From: Cyanobacteriota bacterium
GTDB lineage: Bacteria > Cyanobacteriota > Cyanobacteriia > PCC-6307 > Cyanobiaceae
Direction of reading: 5' to 3'
Assembly: GCA_026389315.1 (NCBI GenBank)
Contig: JAPLIC010000061.1
Coordinates: 99,349-163,348, forward strand
Length of the DNA stretch: 64,000 nt
Below, piece after piece: positions 49,616 to 59,666 of this stretch (the stretch's first letter is position 1; each line of letters starts with the position of its first letter). The translations under genes were made by a program, and so were the position numbers. The notes under the pieces are model-generated. The model did not search any database, was not told the origin of the DNA, and saw nothing but the letters and a program-made list of their open reading frames with translations.

Positions 49616-50175
49616 TGCCATTGACCTGGAATCGCCGTGCCAGGCGCCAGGTGCGAGACCTACCTCAGGATGTGGAACCGGAAGCGTTTCCGGACTACTA
49701 CCTTCAAAACTTCCACCATCAAACCGACGGCTACCTCAGCGACCATTCCGCCGCTCTCTACGACCTGCAGGTGGAAATCCTTTTCAATGGCGCGGCCGAT
49801 CCCATGCGCCGTCGGTTGCTCAAGCCTTGAGTCAAAGGACTGGCGGCCTTTGCCGCTCGGCCAGCATGCAGGAAGCCACCTGTGTGTTTCTGCTGCACAA
49901 ACTCCCCGCTGCAGCCAGGGCCAACGTGCTGCGGGAAGCCTTCAGGGAGTTGGAGCCAGGGGGGGGGGTTCGTTCTGGCCGACTCGGTGCAATTGGCCGA
50001 TTCGCCCCAGTACACGGTGGCCATGGAAAACTTCCGACGGGTCTTCCACGAGCCCTACTACCGCGACTCCATCTCCGACGACATTGGGGCCCGCCTACGT
50101 CAAAGTGGCTTCGTGGACATCACGGCCGAAACCCATTTCATGATTCGGGTCTGGTCGGCCCGTAAACCCACCTAA
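49616..50175 (+). pseudogene. degraded class I SAM-dependent methyltransferase
   Basis: N-part PEAFPDYYLQNFHHQTDGYLSDHSAALYDLQVEILFNGAADPMRRRLLKP* in frame 1, then TCVFLLHKLPAAARANVLREAFRELEPGGG in frame 0, then FVLADSVQLADSPQYTVAMENFRRVFHEPYYRDSISDDIGARLRQSGFVDI back in frame 1; the SAM-binding motif I segment is missing. Confidence 0.82.
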
Positions 50176-50540
50176 CGCATCAGCCACCAGGCCAGCAGCA
50201 CTCCGGCCCCGCCAAAGCGCACCGCCCTCCAAAAAAGCTCGGCGCCACGCCCACCCGCCCGCAGGGCAACGGGCAACGGATCCAGCAACCGTTGGGCCAG
50301 GGCAAGGTGCTGGCGCTGCCGTCTTTGCTGACGACCTCGGTTGTCGGTCTCAGCCGGAATCCGGGGCCGGCTGGCCAGGGTCAACAGGGCCGCCAGATGG
50401 TGCAGAACCCCAGGAGTGGCTCCCGGGGCTGACCGCATCAGGCCCTGGTGTGGGCGTGGCCGAGAGCGCCGCGCCCGAAGGCCCGCCCCTCGCCGCCGCA
50501 CCCTTTGGCGGCGCTCGAACCTGCTGGAGGGTGATCCCAT
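50172..50540 (-). CDS. hypothetical protein, basic with C-terminal hydrophobic stretch
   Basis: ORF track with start trimmed to ATG at 50540. Confidence 0.45.
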   Translation of the reverse strand: MGSPSSRFERRQRVRRRGAGLRARRSRPRPHQGLMRSAPGATPGVLHHLAALLTLASRPRIPAETDNRGRQQRRQRQHLALAQRLLDPLPVALRAGGRGAELFWRAVRFGGAGVLLAWWLMR

Positions 50541-50567
50541 CAAGGGGAAGGCGGTTGTGGGGCCAGG

Positions 50568-50918
50568 ATGGTCCTGAATCCTTGCTTCCGTCCAGTTTTG
50601 GCTGACATTTCCCCTGACTTTCCCTTGGTGCCGACCCATCAGCGCTGGCCTGAGCAGGCCCTGCCGTTGGCCGCAGAGCTGCAGCGGAGCCTCAGCATCA
50701 ACGATCGCCAATGGCATGCGCTCAAGGGCCAGCGCCAGCGCCGCGCCGCCGAGCAGATCAGCTCCGCCCTGGTTTTGCTGCTCCGTCAATCCGAGCCGTC
50801 AGCTCTATCGGGGACGGCCATGGGCACGGGCCAAGAGGCCATTGCCCTGTTGGAGCACGCCCTCGGCTGGTTGAAAGGAGAGATCAGGGATCCGGGTTGC
50901 CCTTCCCACGGCCGCTGA
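50568..50918 (+). CDS. conserved hypothetical protein
   Basis: Helical ORF LAAELQRSLSINDRQWHALKGQRQRRAAEQISSALVLLL...; own start. Confidence 0.6.
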   Translation: MVLNPCFRPVLADISPDFPLVPTHQRWPEQALPLAAELQRSLSINDRQWHALKGQRQRRAAEQISSALVLLLRQSEPSALSGTAMGTGQEAIALLEHALGWLKGEIRDPGCPSHGR

Positions 50919-51312
50919 GGCGACGGCGACGGACCGCCAACTGCAAGCGATTGCCCCGGGGGCTCCAGCGCACATCGTCGAAACAATGCTGGATGAGGAA
51001 TAATCCCCGCCCGGAAACGGCCTCAATGACTGGTGGTTTCAACTCTGTACGGGCCTGAACAGGCAGACCGGGACCTTCATCCTGGACCTGCCAAACCAAC
51101 CAGTGGGTCGTCACAATGCGGCGCACCCTCAGACATTTTGAGGGATCGCAGCCGTTGCCATGGCGCACGGCATTGACGAGGGCTTCATGAAGACCCAGCT
51201 GCAGGTCATCGGCAGAGCCATGGCCTTGGGCAGGCTCCAAGAGCAGCTCGACCAAAGGAGACAGCTGCAAGGTGGAGGGGGTGATGAAATCGGCCCAACG
51301 CCAAGGCATCAC
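50884..51312 (-). CDS. ATP-binding protein, RsbW-like anti-sigma/HATPase_c family
   Basis: DLQLGLHEALVNAVRHGNGCDP (N box), VQDEGPGLP (G1), GRGLFLIQHCFDDV (G2). Confidence 0.85.
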   Translation of the reverse strand: MMPWRWADFITPSTLQLSPLVELLLEPAQGHGSADDLQLGLHEALVNAVRHGNGCDPSKCLRVRRIVTTHWLVWQVQDEGPGLPVQARTELKPPVIEAVSGRGLFLIQHCFDDVRWSPRGNRLQLAVRRRRLSGRGKGNPDP

Positions 51313-51343
51313 CAGGAGACAGCGGCGGCATTATGAACTGACG

Positions 51344-52090
51344 CTAACCCCCAACCGGCTCCTGCTGGCGCTGCCAGCGGGGAGCCAGGCCAGGATGGGA
51401 TAACAAGGCATCCATCAGCCTGACACCGCGTAGCTGATTGATGAGTGGCATGTGACCTTCGGGGGCCCCGAGAGTCCAATCAAACGACCTCGGGTAGCGG
51501 GTCCAGACGCCCTCGTGTTTCCAGCCCAGGCGCGGCCAGAGGCGCTCCCACTGGCTTCCACAGGCCAGCAGCAGACGACCCTGAACCGAAAAACCAAATC
51601 GCCCTCGCGAGTAAACCACCCAGAGGCGGTCGAGACTCTCCAGGTCCTTGGCAGGCATGGACGTTACTTCGCTGAAGTACACATATCCCCGCCTCATGGC
51701 TTCCGAACCGGCCAACTGGCGCAGGTGCTCACTGGTCAAGCGATCGGCAGCCTCAAATTGCTGATCCATGAGGTGGCGCTGCAGGCTGGTGTAATCCAGG
51801 CCGGCGCCGCTCCTCGCCTCCAGCCAACCCTGGGGATGGCGTTGCCAAAAGGTCTGTTCTTGCTCGGCACTGGCCCCCTCGAGCAGCAACTGGACCAAAA
51901 ATCCCGCCGACCAACTGTCGCTGCGAGGGTCCATCTCGGCCAGCCTGCCAAGGATCAGGGGGATCAATTCGCCAGCACGGGCCTCGAGGGCCGCCACAAG
52001 GGAGCGCTGCTGGCGCCCAGAGGCGCCGAGAAAACGATCAAGCAGTTCATCACTGCCAAGCGTGCTGGAGACCGGGGGACCCGAAAGCAT
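51344..52090 (-). CDS. gun4: GUN4 domain-containing protein
   Basis: [64 protein letters not shown]...[39 protein letters not shown]. Confidence 0.92.
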   Translation of the reverse strand: MLSGPPVSSTLGSDELLDRFLGASGRQQRSLVAALEARAGELIPLILGRLAEMDPRSDSWSAGFLVQLLLEGASAEQEQTFWQRHPQGWLEARSGAGLDYTSLQRHLMDQQFEAADRLTSEHLRQLAGSEAMRRGYVYFSEVTSMPAKDLESLDRLWVVYSRGRFGFSVQGRLLLACGSQWERLWPRLGWKHEGVWTRYPRSFDWTLGAPEGHMPLINQLRGVRLMDALLSHPGLAPRWQRQQEPVGG

Positions 52091-52181
52091 GGCGGTGGAC
52101 CGACCGGACGGACACGCAGCAGCAAACCACTATGTCAGGCAAGCCATCGAGCCACGTAAGATCGCCCTTTCGAAGATCCCC

Positions 52182-52553
52182 ATGGCCGCCGCCATCCAGT
52201 TCTTCCGCGGCACAAATGAACCGGTCGTGCCTGACATCCGTCTGACCCGTTCCCGCGACGGACGGACCGGCCAGGCGACCTTTGTCTTCGAAGAACCCGA
52301 AGCCTTGGCTCCCGAAAGCTTTGGCGACATCACCGGCATGTTTCTGGTGGATGAGGAGGGGGAGCTGGTGAGCAGGGAGGTCAATGCCCGCTTCGTCAAC
52401 GGCAAGGCCAGCGCATTGGAAGCCACTTTCACCTGGAAGACCACCGCTGATTTCGAGCGGTTCATGCGCTTTGCCCAGCGCTACGCCGACAGCCATGACC
52501 TTGGTTTCTCCGGCGGCCCTGAAAAAGAAACCCAGGAGAGCACCGACGCTTGA
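52182..52553 (+). CDS. psb28: photosystem II reaction center protein Psb28
   Basis: [45 protein letters not shown] 52182. Confidence 0.95.
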   Translation: MAAAIQFFRGTNEPVVPDIRLTRSRDGRTGQATFVFEEPEALAPESFGDITGMFLVDEEGELVSREVNARFVNGKASALEATFTWKTTADFERFMRFAQRYADSHDLGFSGGPEKETQESTDA

Positions 52554-53632
52554 CCCTCGGCAAGTGGCTTGGATTGCTGGCTGGCGTCGCGGCCTTGGCC
52601 CTGCTTTGGTCGCTGCGCCAGCCGGTGCTGTTGATCTTTGCCGGTGTCGTGCTGGCCATGGCGCTGTGCACCTTGGTGGGAGCTGTAGGGAAACGGCTGG
52701 GGTGCTCCCGGCCCCTGGCCGTGCTGCTGAGCCTGTTGGGGGTACTCCTGATCGTGTTGGTGGCAGGTATCACCCTGATTCCACCTTTTGTTCACCAGTT
52801 TGGAGAGCTGATCGGCAAGCTGCCGGCCGCCGCCACCAAACTGGTGAAGCTGGTGCATGAAGGCCTGGAAGGCAGCTCCCGCATGGTCTATGGCAATAGC
52901 GGTGAAGAGCTCGACTGGCTGAAGTCGGCTTTGCCCCGTTACGGCGATCGCCAGGAAGCTTTGGGGGAAAGCTTGAGCGCAGCGCTGATCCGTCTGCTCG
53001 GACTGGCAGGCAACATCGGCAATGGCCTGCTCCAGTGCCTGTTCGTTCTAGCGGTGGCCCTGATGATCACCACCCAACCCCATGCCTACCGGGAAGTGGC
53101 CCTGCAGTTGGTGCCGTCCTTCTATCGCCAGCGGGCCCGGACCGTGCTGCTGCAATGCGGAGAAGCCCTGAGCGCCTGGATGGTGGGGGTGCTGATCAGC
53201 TCTCTCTGCGTCGGCACCATGGCCGCTATCGGACTTTCCCTCCTGGGGGTGAAGCAGGTGGCGGCCAACGCCGTGCTGGCAGGGCTGCTCAACGTCATCC
53301 CCAACATCGGGCCAACGCTCAGCACCCTGTTTCCAATCTCGGCGGCCTTGCTGGAGGCCCCCTGGAAAGCGGTGCTGGTCCTGATTCTTTACATCATAAT
53401 TCAAAATTTTGAAAGCTATTTGATCACCCCCTCGGTAATGCATCACCAGCTCAAGCTCTTACCGGGATTAACCCTTTCGGCCCAGTTACTGTTCACGCTT
53501 ACGTTCGGTCCGTTGGGCCTCGTTCTGGCCCTTCCCCTTGCGGTCTGCGTGCAGGTCATCCTGCGCGAAGTCTTGATTCGAGACATCCTTGATCCCTGGA
53601 CTCCACCCCGACGCCCACCGGCCCTTCCATGA
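52550..53632 (+). CDS. AI-2E family transporter (PerM-like), copy 1
   Basis: Multi-[27 protein letters not shown] start overlapping the psb28 stop. Confidence 0.88.
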   Translation: MTLGKWLGLLAGVAALALLWSLRQPVLLIFAGVVLAMALCTLVGAVGKRLGCSRPLAVLLSLLGVLLIVLVAGITLIPPFVHQFGELIGKLPAAATKLVKLVHEGLEGSSRMVYGNSGEELDWLKSALPRYGDRQEALGESLSAALIRLLGLAGNIGNGLLQCLFVLAVALMITTQPHAYREVALQLVPSFYRQRARTVLLQCGEALSAWMVGVLISSLCVGTMAAIGLSLLGVKQVAANAVLAGLLNVIPNIGPTLSTLFPISAALLEAPWKAVLVLILYIIIQNFESYLITPSVMHHQLKLLPGLTLSAQLLFTLTFGPLGLVLALPLAVCVQVILREVLIRDILDPWTPPRRPPALP

Positions 53633-54630
53633 ACGCCCGCATCCTGATCGGCTTTCTTGCCCTTGTTGTGCTCGGGCTGCTGGCCTGGGAACTGCGCTGG
53701 GTGTTGCTGGTGCTTTTTGGCTCAATTGTCCTGGCAGTGGCCCTGGATGTGCCCGTGACCCTGCTGCGTCGCATCCTGCCCGTCAATCGCCAGACAGCCC
53801 TGGCGATCGAACTCGTGGTGCTGGTGACCTTCGGAGGCCTGCTCATCTCCCTGCTGCTGCCCGAGGTGCTGCAGCAAGCCAAGCAACTGGCCGAACTGAT
53901 TCCCAGCGTGCCGAGCCACCTTGCCGATTTGCTGACCAAGTTGCCCTGGCTGCGCAACCTCGAAGAGCAATGGCTCAGTGGCGCCAGCCTCGAACGCTTC
54001 CAGCCGCTGGGCCAACAGCTCCTCGGTGTCGCTGGCGGCGCCGCCAACAGCACGTTGCAAGCCCTGTTGATGGCCCTGCTGGCCGTGCTGTTTGCCCTCG
54101 ACCCCCGCAGCCATCAACGTTTGTTGTTGGCCGCCACGCCCCAGTTCTACCGGCCTCGCATGGCCATTTTGCTGGGGGAATGTCGCGAAGCCCTAGGGGG
54201 CTGGCTTGCAGGCATGACCCTCTCCGCCGTTCTGGTGTTTCTAGCCACTTGGGCCGGCCTTTCCCTGTTGGGAGTGCCCCTTGCCCTGTTGTGTGCGCTG
54301 ATCAGCGGCCTCCTGACCTTCGTTCCGACCGTGGGCCCCACCGCCGCCACCTTGCTGCCGATGGCGGTCGCCTTGCTGCTGATGTCTCCAGCAAAAATGC
54401 TGCAGGTGTTATTGCTGCGTCTGGTGATTCAAAACGCCGAAGCTTTTGTGCTGACCCCGGTTTTGCTGAGTCGCACCGTCAATCTGCTGCCGACCGTGGC
54501 CCTGATCTCCCAGTTGTGCCTGGGTGCCCTGCTTGGCCTGCCTGGCCTGCTGCTGGCCCTTCCCTTGGTGGTTGTGATGCAAGTGATGGGCAAGGAAATC
54601 CTTGTCCACGACATTATGGATCATTGGTGA
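53629..54630 (+). CDS. AI-2E family transporter (PerM-like), copy 2
   Basis: Multi-TM ORF; GLLTFVPTVGPTAATLLPM; ATGA overlap with copy 1. Confidence 0.88.
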   Translation: MNARILIGFLALVVLGLLAWELRWVLLVLFGSIVLAVALDVPVTLLRRILPVNRQTALAIELVVLVTFGGLLISLLLPEVLQQAKQLAELIPSVPSHLADLLTKLPWLRNLEEQWLSGASLERFQPLGQQLLGVAGGAANSTLQALLMALLAVLFALDPRSHQRLLLAATPQFYRPRMAILLGECREALGGWLAGMTLSAVLVFLATWAGLSLLGVPLALLCALISGLLTFVPTVGPTAATLLPMAVALLLMSPAKMLQVLLLRLVIQNAEAFVLTPVLLSRTVNLLPTVALISQLCLGALLGLPGLLLALPLVVVMQVMGKEILVHDIMDHW

Positions 54631-54680
54631 TTGATTGAAAATAACAATCCGCAATGCAGCGGGTGAAGGGGCCAAACGCA

Positions 54681-54890
54681 TCAGCGATAGTGGCGCCAAA
54701 GGGAAGGCAAGGCCAGCAGAACGGTCACAGCCAAAATATGGTTGCGCAATGCCTCTGCCAGGGATGTCCAAGTGGCGTGATCGAATAGAAGAATGAGCTC
54801 GACTCTTAGATCAAGAAGGGCGAGCAATCCAAGCAAAAGTGGGAGTAGGCGAAAACCTCCACGTGTGATTTCAGCATTTCTAACCTTCAT
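54681..54890 (-). CDS. small membrane protein, 69 aa, translationally coupled to secF
   Basis: MKVRNAEITRGGFRLLPLLLGLLALLDLRVELILLFDHATWTSLAEALRNHILAVTVLLALPSLWRHYR; start ATG overlaps the secF stop (ATGA, 54887..54890). Confidence 0.7.
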   Translation of the reverse strand: MKVRNAEITRGGFRLLPLLLGLLALLDLRVELILLFDHATWTSLAEALRNHILAVTVLLALPSLWRHYR

Positions 54891-55852
54891 CGTGGGGACC
54901 TGGCCGAGAACAAGGGTAAGAGGGTTGGGGCTAAGCCAATGCTGGACCAGCTGCCAACGGCAATGCCGATCGCCAAGGCAACAGCGAACCAGAAAAGACT
55001 ATTACCGCCAAAGAAAATCAAGCCGAACAAAGGCAGCAGAGTGGTGAGGGAGGTATAGAGAGAGCGGGTGAGCGTGGCATCGACAGCCACATCAACCTGT
55101 TCTGAGACTGGTAAATTGGCCAGGGCCTTGCTTTGTTCGCGGATGCGGTCGTAGACGACGACAGTATCGGTGACCGAATAGCCCGCAACCGTGATCAGGG
55201 ACACGGCAAATAGCGAATCGACTTCCACACCCCTAAGCAGACCCAACCAAGCAAAAACACCACAGGTGATCAAAACGTCGTGGGCAAGACAGACCAGGGC
55301 CAGAAAGGCAAATACGCCGTTGTAGCGAAAGCTGATATAAGCGGCAATCGCCACAAAGCTCACCAACAGGGAAATCAAGCTGGCGCGCAGCAGCCGTGAG
55401 CCCAGGGTGGGCCCGATGGTGTTGATCGCCGTGCCCTCCGTCCGTAAGGGTCCAAGACGAGCCGAGATCTGATCCACAACAGCCCGTCCTTGCTCCGTGC
55501 TCAGGGCGGGAAGACGCAGCACCACTGTCTTGCCCGCATCAAGGAGCTGCACGCCGGTGCTGGAAAGGTTGGGGGACCGCTCCTGACCTTCCTGGGGCAG
55601 GGTGAGTCCGCCCAGCTGGGCCTGGATTTCAGCCACCGTCAGGGCCGGGCAGGTTCCTGGAGCACAGGCCCGCTCCAATTGGATCTGGGTGCCACCGGTG
55701 AAATCGAGGCCGGGAAGCAGGGGTGCCGCAATGGTGGGATTGCGCCAGCAGAGCAGCATGCCCAGCAGGCTGAGGGCGCAGGCCAAGGCCGAGCCGATCC
55801 AGGCGGCCCGGCGATAACGGCTGATGCGGAAGCGAGGAGCAGAAAGACTCAA
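54887..55852 (-). CDS. secF: protein translocase subunit SecF
   Basis: LPGLDFTGGTQIQLE; TVAGYSVTDTVVVYDRIREQ. Confidence 0.95.
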   Translation of the reverse strand: MSLSAPRFRISRYRRAAWIGSALACALSLLGMLLCWRNPTIAAPLLPGLDFTGGTQIQLERACAPGTCPALTVAEIQAQLGGLTLPQEGQERSPNLSSTGVQLLDAGKTVVLRLPALSTEQGRAVVDQISARLGPLRTEGTAINTIGPTLGSRLLRASLISLLVSFVAIAAYISFRYNGVFAFLALVCLAHDVLITCGVFAWLGLLRGVEVDSLFAVSLITVAGYSVTDTVVVYDRIREQSKALANLPVSEQVDVAVDATLTRSLYTSLTTLLPLFGLIFFGGNSLFWFAVALAIGIAVGSWSSIGLAPTLLPLFSARSPR

Positions 55853-55868
55853 GAGAAGAAAGGCGACG

Positions 55869-57350
55869 TCAGAGCGCCGAAGGCAGCTGGCTAGCGGGAA
55901 GGAAGTTGGTCGGGCGCCGCAGGCCCGGATAACTCATCAGCAGCCGCAGCAGGGTACGGGTGCAGGTGAGGGCGGTGAACAGGCTGAGGGCAAGACCGAT
56001 GAACAGGGTGACCGCAAAACCCTTGACCAGCCCAGTTCCAAGAAAAAACAAGGCAAGGCAGCTAATCAGACCAGTCACATGGCCATCAAAAATCGAAGAG
56101 AAGGCCAGGGAAAAACCAGTATCAATGGAACGTATTAAAGTATTTCCTGAGCGCAACTCCTCCTTGACCCGCTCAAAGATCAGCACATTGGCGTCCACCG
56201 CCATGCCCACCGAAAGAATGAAACCGGCGATGCCCGGCAAGGTCAAGGTGACCTGCAGGGCGGAATAGATCGCCAGGTTGAAGAGGGCGTAGAGACCCAG
56301 GGTCAACACCGAAACAAGGCCGGGGAGTCGATAGACGAGGGCCATGAACAGGCCCACCAGGCCCAGTCCGGCCGAGCCGGCAAGCAGGCTGGTACGGATG
56401 TTTTCGGCCCCCAGGGAGGGGCCCACACTCTTCACTTCAACGATCTTGACCGGTAGGGGTAAAGATCCCCCACGCAGCTGCACCTCAAGATCTCGGGCGG
56501 TTTCCGCCGTGAAGTTACCCGAGATGCTGGCGGAGCCCCCCGTGATCCCAGCCGTTTTGAATTGGGGGCCGACGGTGGCTTCGCTGATCGAACGGCCATC
56601 CAAGACAATGCCCAGGACACGACCGGTGCCGGCAATGGACTGGGTGAGACCGGCAAACTTCTCACCGCCGGCGCGATCAAATCCCAGGGTCACTTCCCAG
56701 GAGTTTCCGCTGGACTGTTGCTGCCTGCCGGCACTGGTGAGGTCGCGACCGGTAAGCAGCGGAGGACCGTAGAGGGAAAGGATGCGGCGGTTGACCTCAT
56801 TGAGGAGTTGGTCGAGTTGGTCGGCTTCACTGGCGTTGGGCGACACCTTGATGCCGAGGGGGGCCATCGCCTTGGCCAAATCGGCCGCCTTGAGGGGAGA
56901 AGCTGGGGGCGCCGGGGAATCTGGGGTGGGACGGGTGGCCGCCAGGATCGACTCAGCTTGGCGCTTCAAGGTCAAAAGGCCCTGCATCTGCTTTTCGGTG
57001 CCGGGTTTCTGGGCGCGGAATTCAAGTAAGGCTGTGGTTCCCAGCACCTTGGCCGCCCGGCTGGGGTCCTGTTCGCCTGGAAGCTGCAGCACCAACTGGT
57101 CATTGCCGACGGTCTGGAGGGTGGATTCAGCCACGCCGAGGCCATTGATGCGGCGATCGAGCACATCCTTAACCGCTTCCAGTTGTTCGCGATCGACTTG
57201 TTGAATGGCTCCGGCGGGCATCACCTGCAGGGTGAGTTGGCTACCCCCCCGCAGGTCAAGCCCCAGCCTTAAGCCATTGGTGTAAAGAACCACTGCGGCG
57301 CTGATCGCCAGCGCCAAAATGAAGGCAAACCAACCCTGCTGACGTCCCAT
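55869..57350 (-). CDS. secD: protein translocase subunit SecD
   Basis: GLRLGLDLRGGSQLTLQV; SVGMAVDANVLIFERVKEELRSG. Confidence 0.95.
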   Translation of the reverse strand: MGRQQGWFAFILALAISAAVVLYTNGLRLGLDLRGGSQLTLQVMPAGAIQQVDREQLEAVKDVLDRRINGLGVAESTLQTVGNDQLVLQLPGEQDPSRAAKVLGTTALLEFRAQKPGTEKQMQGLLTLKRQAESILAATRPTPDSPAPPASPLKAADLAKAMAPLGIKVSPNASEADQLDQLLNEVNRRILSLYGPPLLTGRDLTSAGRQQQSSGNSWEVTLGFDRAGGEKFAGLTQSIAGTGRVLGIVLDGRSISEATVGPQFKTAGITGGSASISGNFTAETARDLEVQLRGGSLPLPVKIVEVKSVGPSLGAENIRTSLLAGSAGLGLVGLFMALVYRLPGLVSVLTLGLYALFNLAIYSALQVTLTLPGIAGFILSVGMAVDANVLIFERVKEELRSGNTLIRSIDTGFSLAFSSIFDGHVTGLISCLALFFLGTGLVKGFAVTLFIGLALSLFTALTCTRTLLRLLMSYPGLRRPTNFLPASQLPSAL

Positions 57351-57353
57351 GGC

Positions 57354-58337
57354 TCAGTGGGCACCGCGGATAAGATCCTTGGCCGCCGTCACAATTTGGT
57401 GGGGTTGAATGATCGTCAAATTTTCAAGTTGACCATTGTAAGGAGTTGGAATGTCCTGGGATGAGAGCCTCACGGGACGGGCATCAAGTTCATCGAAACA
57501 GTGTTCCGTGATCAAGGCAATCAGCTCGGCCCCAATACCACCGGTTTTCATGCACTCTTCAACAATAATGACCCGATGAGTCTTACGAATCGAAGCACAA
57601 ATTGTATCCAAATCAAAGGGCTTTAGACTGATCAGGTCAATCAGCTCAACGTCAATACCGTCGACCTCCAATTGTTGCACCGCCTTGAGACAGTGATGGC
57701 GCATACGCGAATACGTAAGAATTGTCAAGTCCTTACCGCTTCTCACAATTTCAGCCTGGTCTAGAGCACATATATATTCGCCGTTAGGGAGTTCTTCGGA
57801 GAGATTATATAGTAATACATGCTCAAAAAAGACCACTGGATTATTGTCTCGAATCGCCGCCTTCATCAGCCCCTTGGCATTGGTGGGCGTACTACAAGCG
57901 ACAATTTTGATCCCGGGAATGGCATGGAAATAGGCCTCTAGACGTTGGCTGTGTTCAGCCCCCAATTGGCGACCCACACCACCGGGGCCCCTCACCACTG
58001 TGGGGATTGTGTAATTGCCACCACTGGTATAGCGCAGCATTCCCATATTATTAGAGATCTGGTTAAAAGCCAGCAGTAGAAATCCCATATTCATGCCTTC
58101 CACAATCGGCCGTAGACCCGTCATGGCAGCACCCACGGCCATACCCGTAAAGGCATTTTCAGCAATGGGAGTATCGAGGACCCTCAAATCGCCATATTTC
58201 TGATGCAGATCCTTGGTGACTTTGTAGGAGCCGCCGTAGTGACCCACGTCTTCCCCCATCACACAAACATTGGGGTCTCGAGCCATCTCCTCATCGATAG
58301 CTTCGCGCAGGGCATTGAACAGCAGGGTTTCGGCCAC
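57354..58337 (-). CDS. pdhB: pyruvate dehydrogenase E1 component subunit beta
   Basis: [44 protein letters not shown]. Confidence 0.95.
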   Translation of the reverse strand: MAETLLFNALREAIDEEMARDPNVCVMGEDVGHYGGSYKVTKDLHQKYGDLRVLDTPIAENAFTGMAVGAAMTGLRPIVEGMNMGFLLLAFNQISNNMGMLRYTSGGNYTIPTVVRGPGGVGRQLGAEHSQRLEAYFHAIPGIKIVACSTPTNAKGLMKAAIRDNNPVVFFEHVLLYNLSEELPNGEYICALDQAEIVRSGKDLTILTYSRMRHHCLKAVQQLEVDGIDVELIDLISLKPFDLDTICASIRKTHRVIIVEECMKTGGIGAELIALITEHCFDELDARPVRLSSQDIPTPYNGQLENLTIIQPHQIVTAAKDLIRGAH

Positions 58338-58398
58338 GATCTGACATCGGCCAAGGATGGAGCCAACCTATCTCAGTCTGTGGCAACGCCCAGCGGTT

Positions 58399-58719
58399 TC
58401 AGGCGGCTGACCCGGGCTTGGCCACCACCAAGGAGCGCACCAACACCAACAACAGGCCCAGCCCGATGAAAGCGAAGCTGAAGGTGGCCAGGAAACACAT
58501 GCCCACAATCAGGGTCTTCATCGCCGTGGCGATATTTTGGGCGATCGGCGAGCTGTACTGGGGAGGGTGGCTGGCGTAATGGGCCAGGACCCGCCGGCTC
58601 AGACCCAGGGCCAGCCAGGCCAGCAAGCCACTGGTGAGAGCCCCACTTAAGAAACTGAGTGGTCCCTTGCGGGAGCCCTGGGGGTCGGAACCATTGGACG
58701 GGGAGAGGGCGTCACTCAT
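58399..58719 (-). CDS. DUF3082 family membrane protein
   Basis: Two TM segments; [67 protein letters not shown]. Confidence 0.75.
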   Translation of the reverse strand: MSDALSPSNGSDPQGSRKGPLSFLSGALTSGLLAWLALGLSRRVLAHYASHPPQYSSPIAQNIATAMKTLIVGMCFLATFSFAFIGLGLLLVLVRSLVVAKPGSAA

Positions 58720-59666
58720 GGGGCGATGGAATCAGCCTCCAGGCTGACACCTGTCGCCCTGGTGCGAGTGCACCAGCAAGCCAATCCCGCAGCCGCCAGG
58801 GGTTCAGCCAGGGTCGCGGCCGCCCGTTCAGCCCCGGCTCCATCGGCAAATAGCGCAAACACACTCGGGCCCGAGCCGCTCATCGCCACCGCCAGGACCC
58901 CGGGGGCCTGGCGCAGCAGGCCCAGGGCATCGCCAACGCTGGTCACCTCCGGCGCCACAACCGACTGGAGGTCGTTCCGCAGGGGAGGCAGCGCCGACTG
59001 GTTCTGCAGGGCAGCCAGCAGCGGTCCCTGGCGCAGGGCCTGGCGGCGCTGCTCGAAATCGGCCTCGCAATCGAGATAAAAATCGCTGCGCAACTCCCGG
59101 CAGCGGCCGTAGGCCCAGGGCGTGGCGACGCTGGCTTCGGGATGCTTCACCAGCAACACGCCGAGGCCGCGGCCCGCCAAAGCGTTTGCAGGCTCCAATC
59201 GCTCCCCCCTGCCGAAACTCAATTGCAGCCCCCCGGCCAGGCAGTAGGGCACATCCGAACCCAAGCCGGTCGCCAGCTCCATCAAGGATTCGGGCTCCAG
59301 GGCAACGCCCCAGAGCAGCTGGAGTCCCAGCAGGGTGGCGGCCGCATCGCTGGAGCCCCCCGCCAGGCCGGCTCCCACCGGAATCCGTTTCTGGAGCCTG
59401 ATCGCCGCCCCCAGCTCCGGCAACCCCAGCCTGGCCCGCAGCCCTTCGGCCGCCCGCAGGATCAGGTTGTCGGGCCCGCTGCTGAGGCTGGGGTCATCAC
59501 AGGAGAGGCTGAGACGGGCGTCGGCGGTCGGGCGCAAATCGAGACGGTCGACCAGATCAAGGGTCTGCATCAGCATCGCCAGCTCGTGGAAGCCGTCGCC
59601 GCGCAGGCCCAGCACTTCGAGATGCAGATTGATCTTGGCCGGGGCCAATACGGTCAGCTCAGCCAT
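58716..59666 (-). CDS. ispE: 4-(cytidine 5'-diphospho)-2-C-methyl-D-erythritol kinase
   Basis: [55 protein letters not shown]. Confidence 0.95.
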   Translation of the reverse strand: MAELTVLAPAKINLHLEVLGLRGDGFHELAMLMQTLDLVDRLDLRPTADARLSLSCDDPSLSSGPDNLILRAAEGLRARLGLPELGAAIRLQKRIPVGAGLAGGSSDAAATLLGLQLLWGVALEPESLMELATGLGSDVPYCLAGGLQLSFGRGERLEPANALAGRGLGVLLVKHPEASVATPWAYGRCRELRSDFYLDCEADFEQRRQALRQGPLLAALQNQSALPPLRNDLQSVVAPEVTSVGDALGLLRQAPGVLAVAMSGSGPSVFALFADGAGAERAAATLAEPLAAAGLACWCTRTRATGVSLEADSIAP

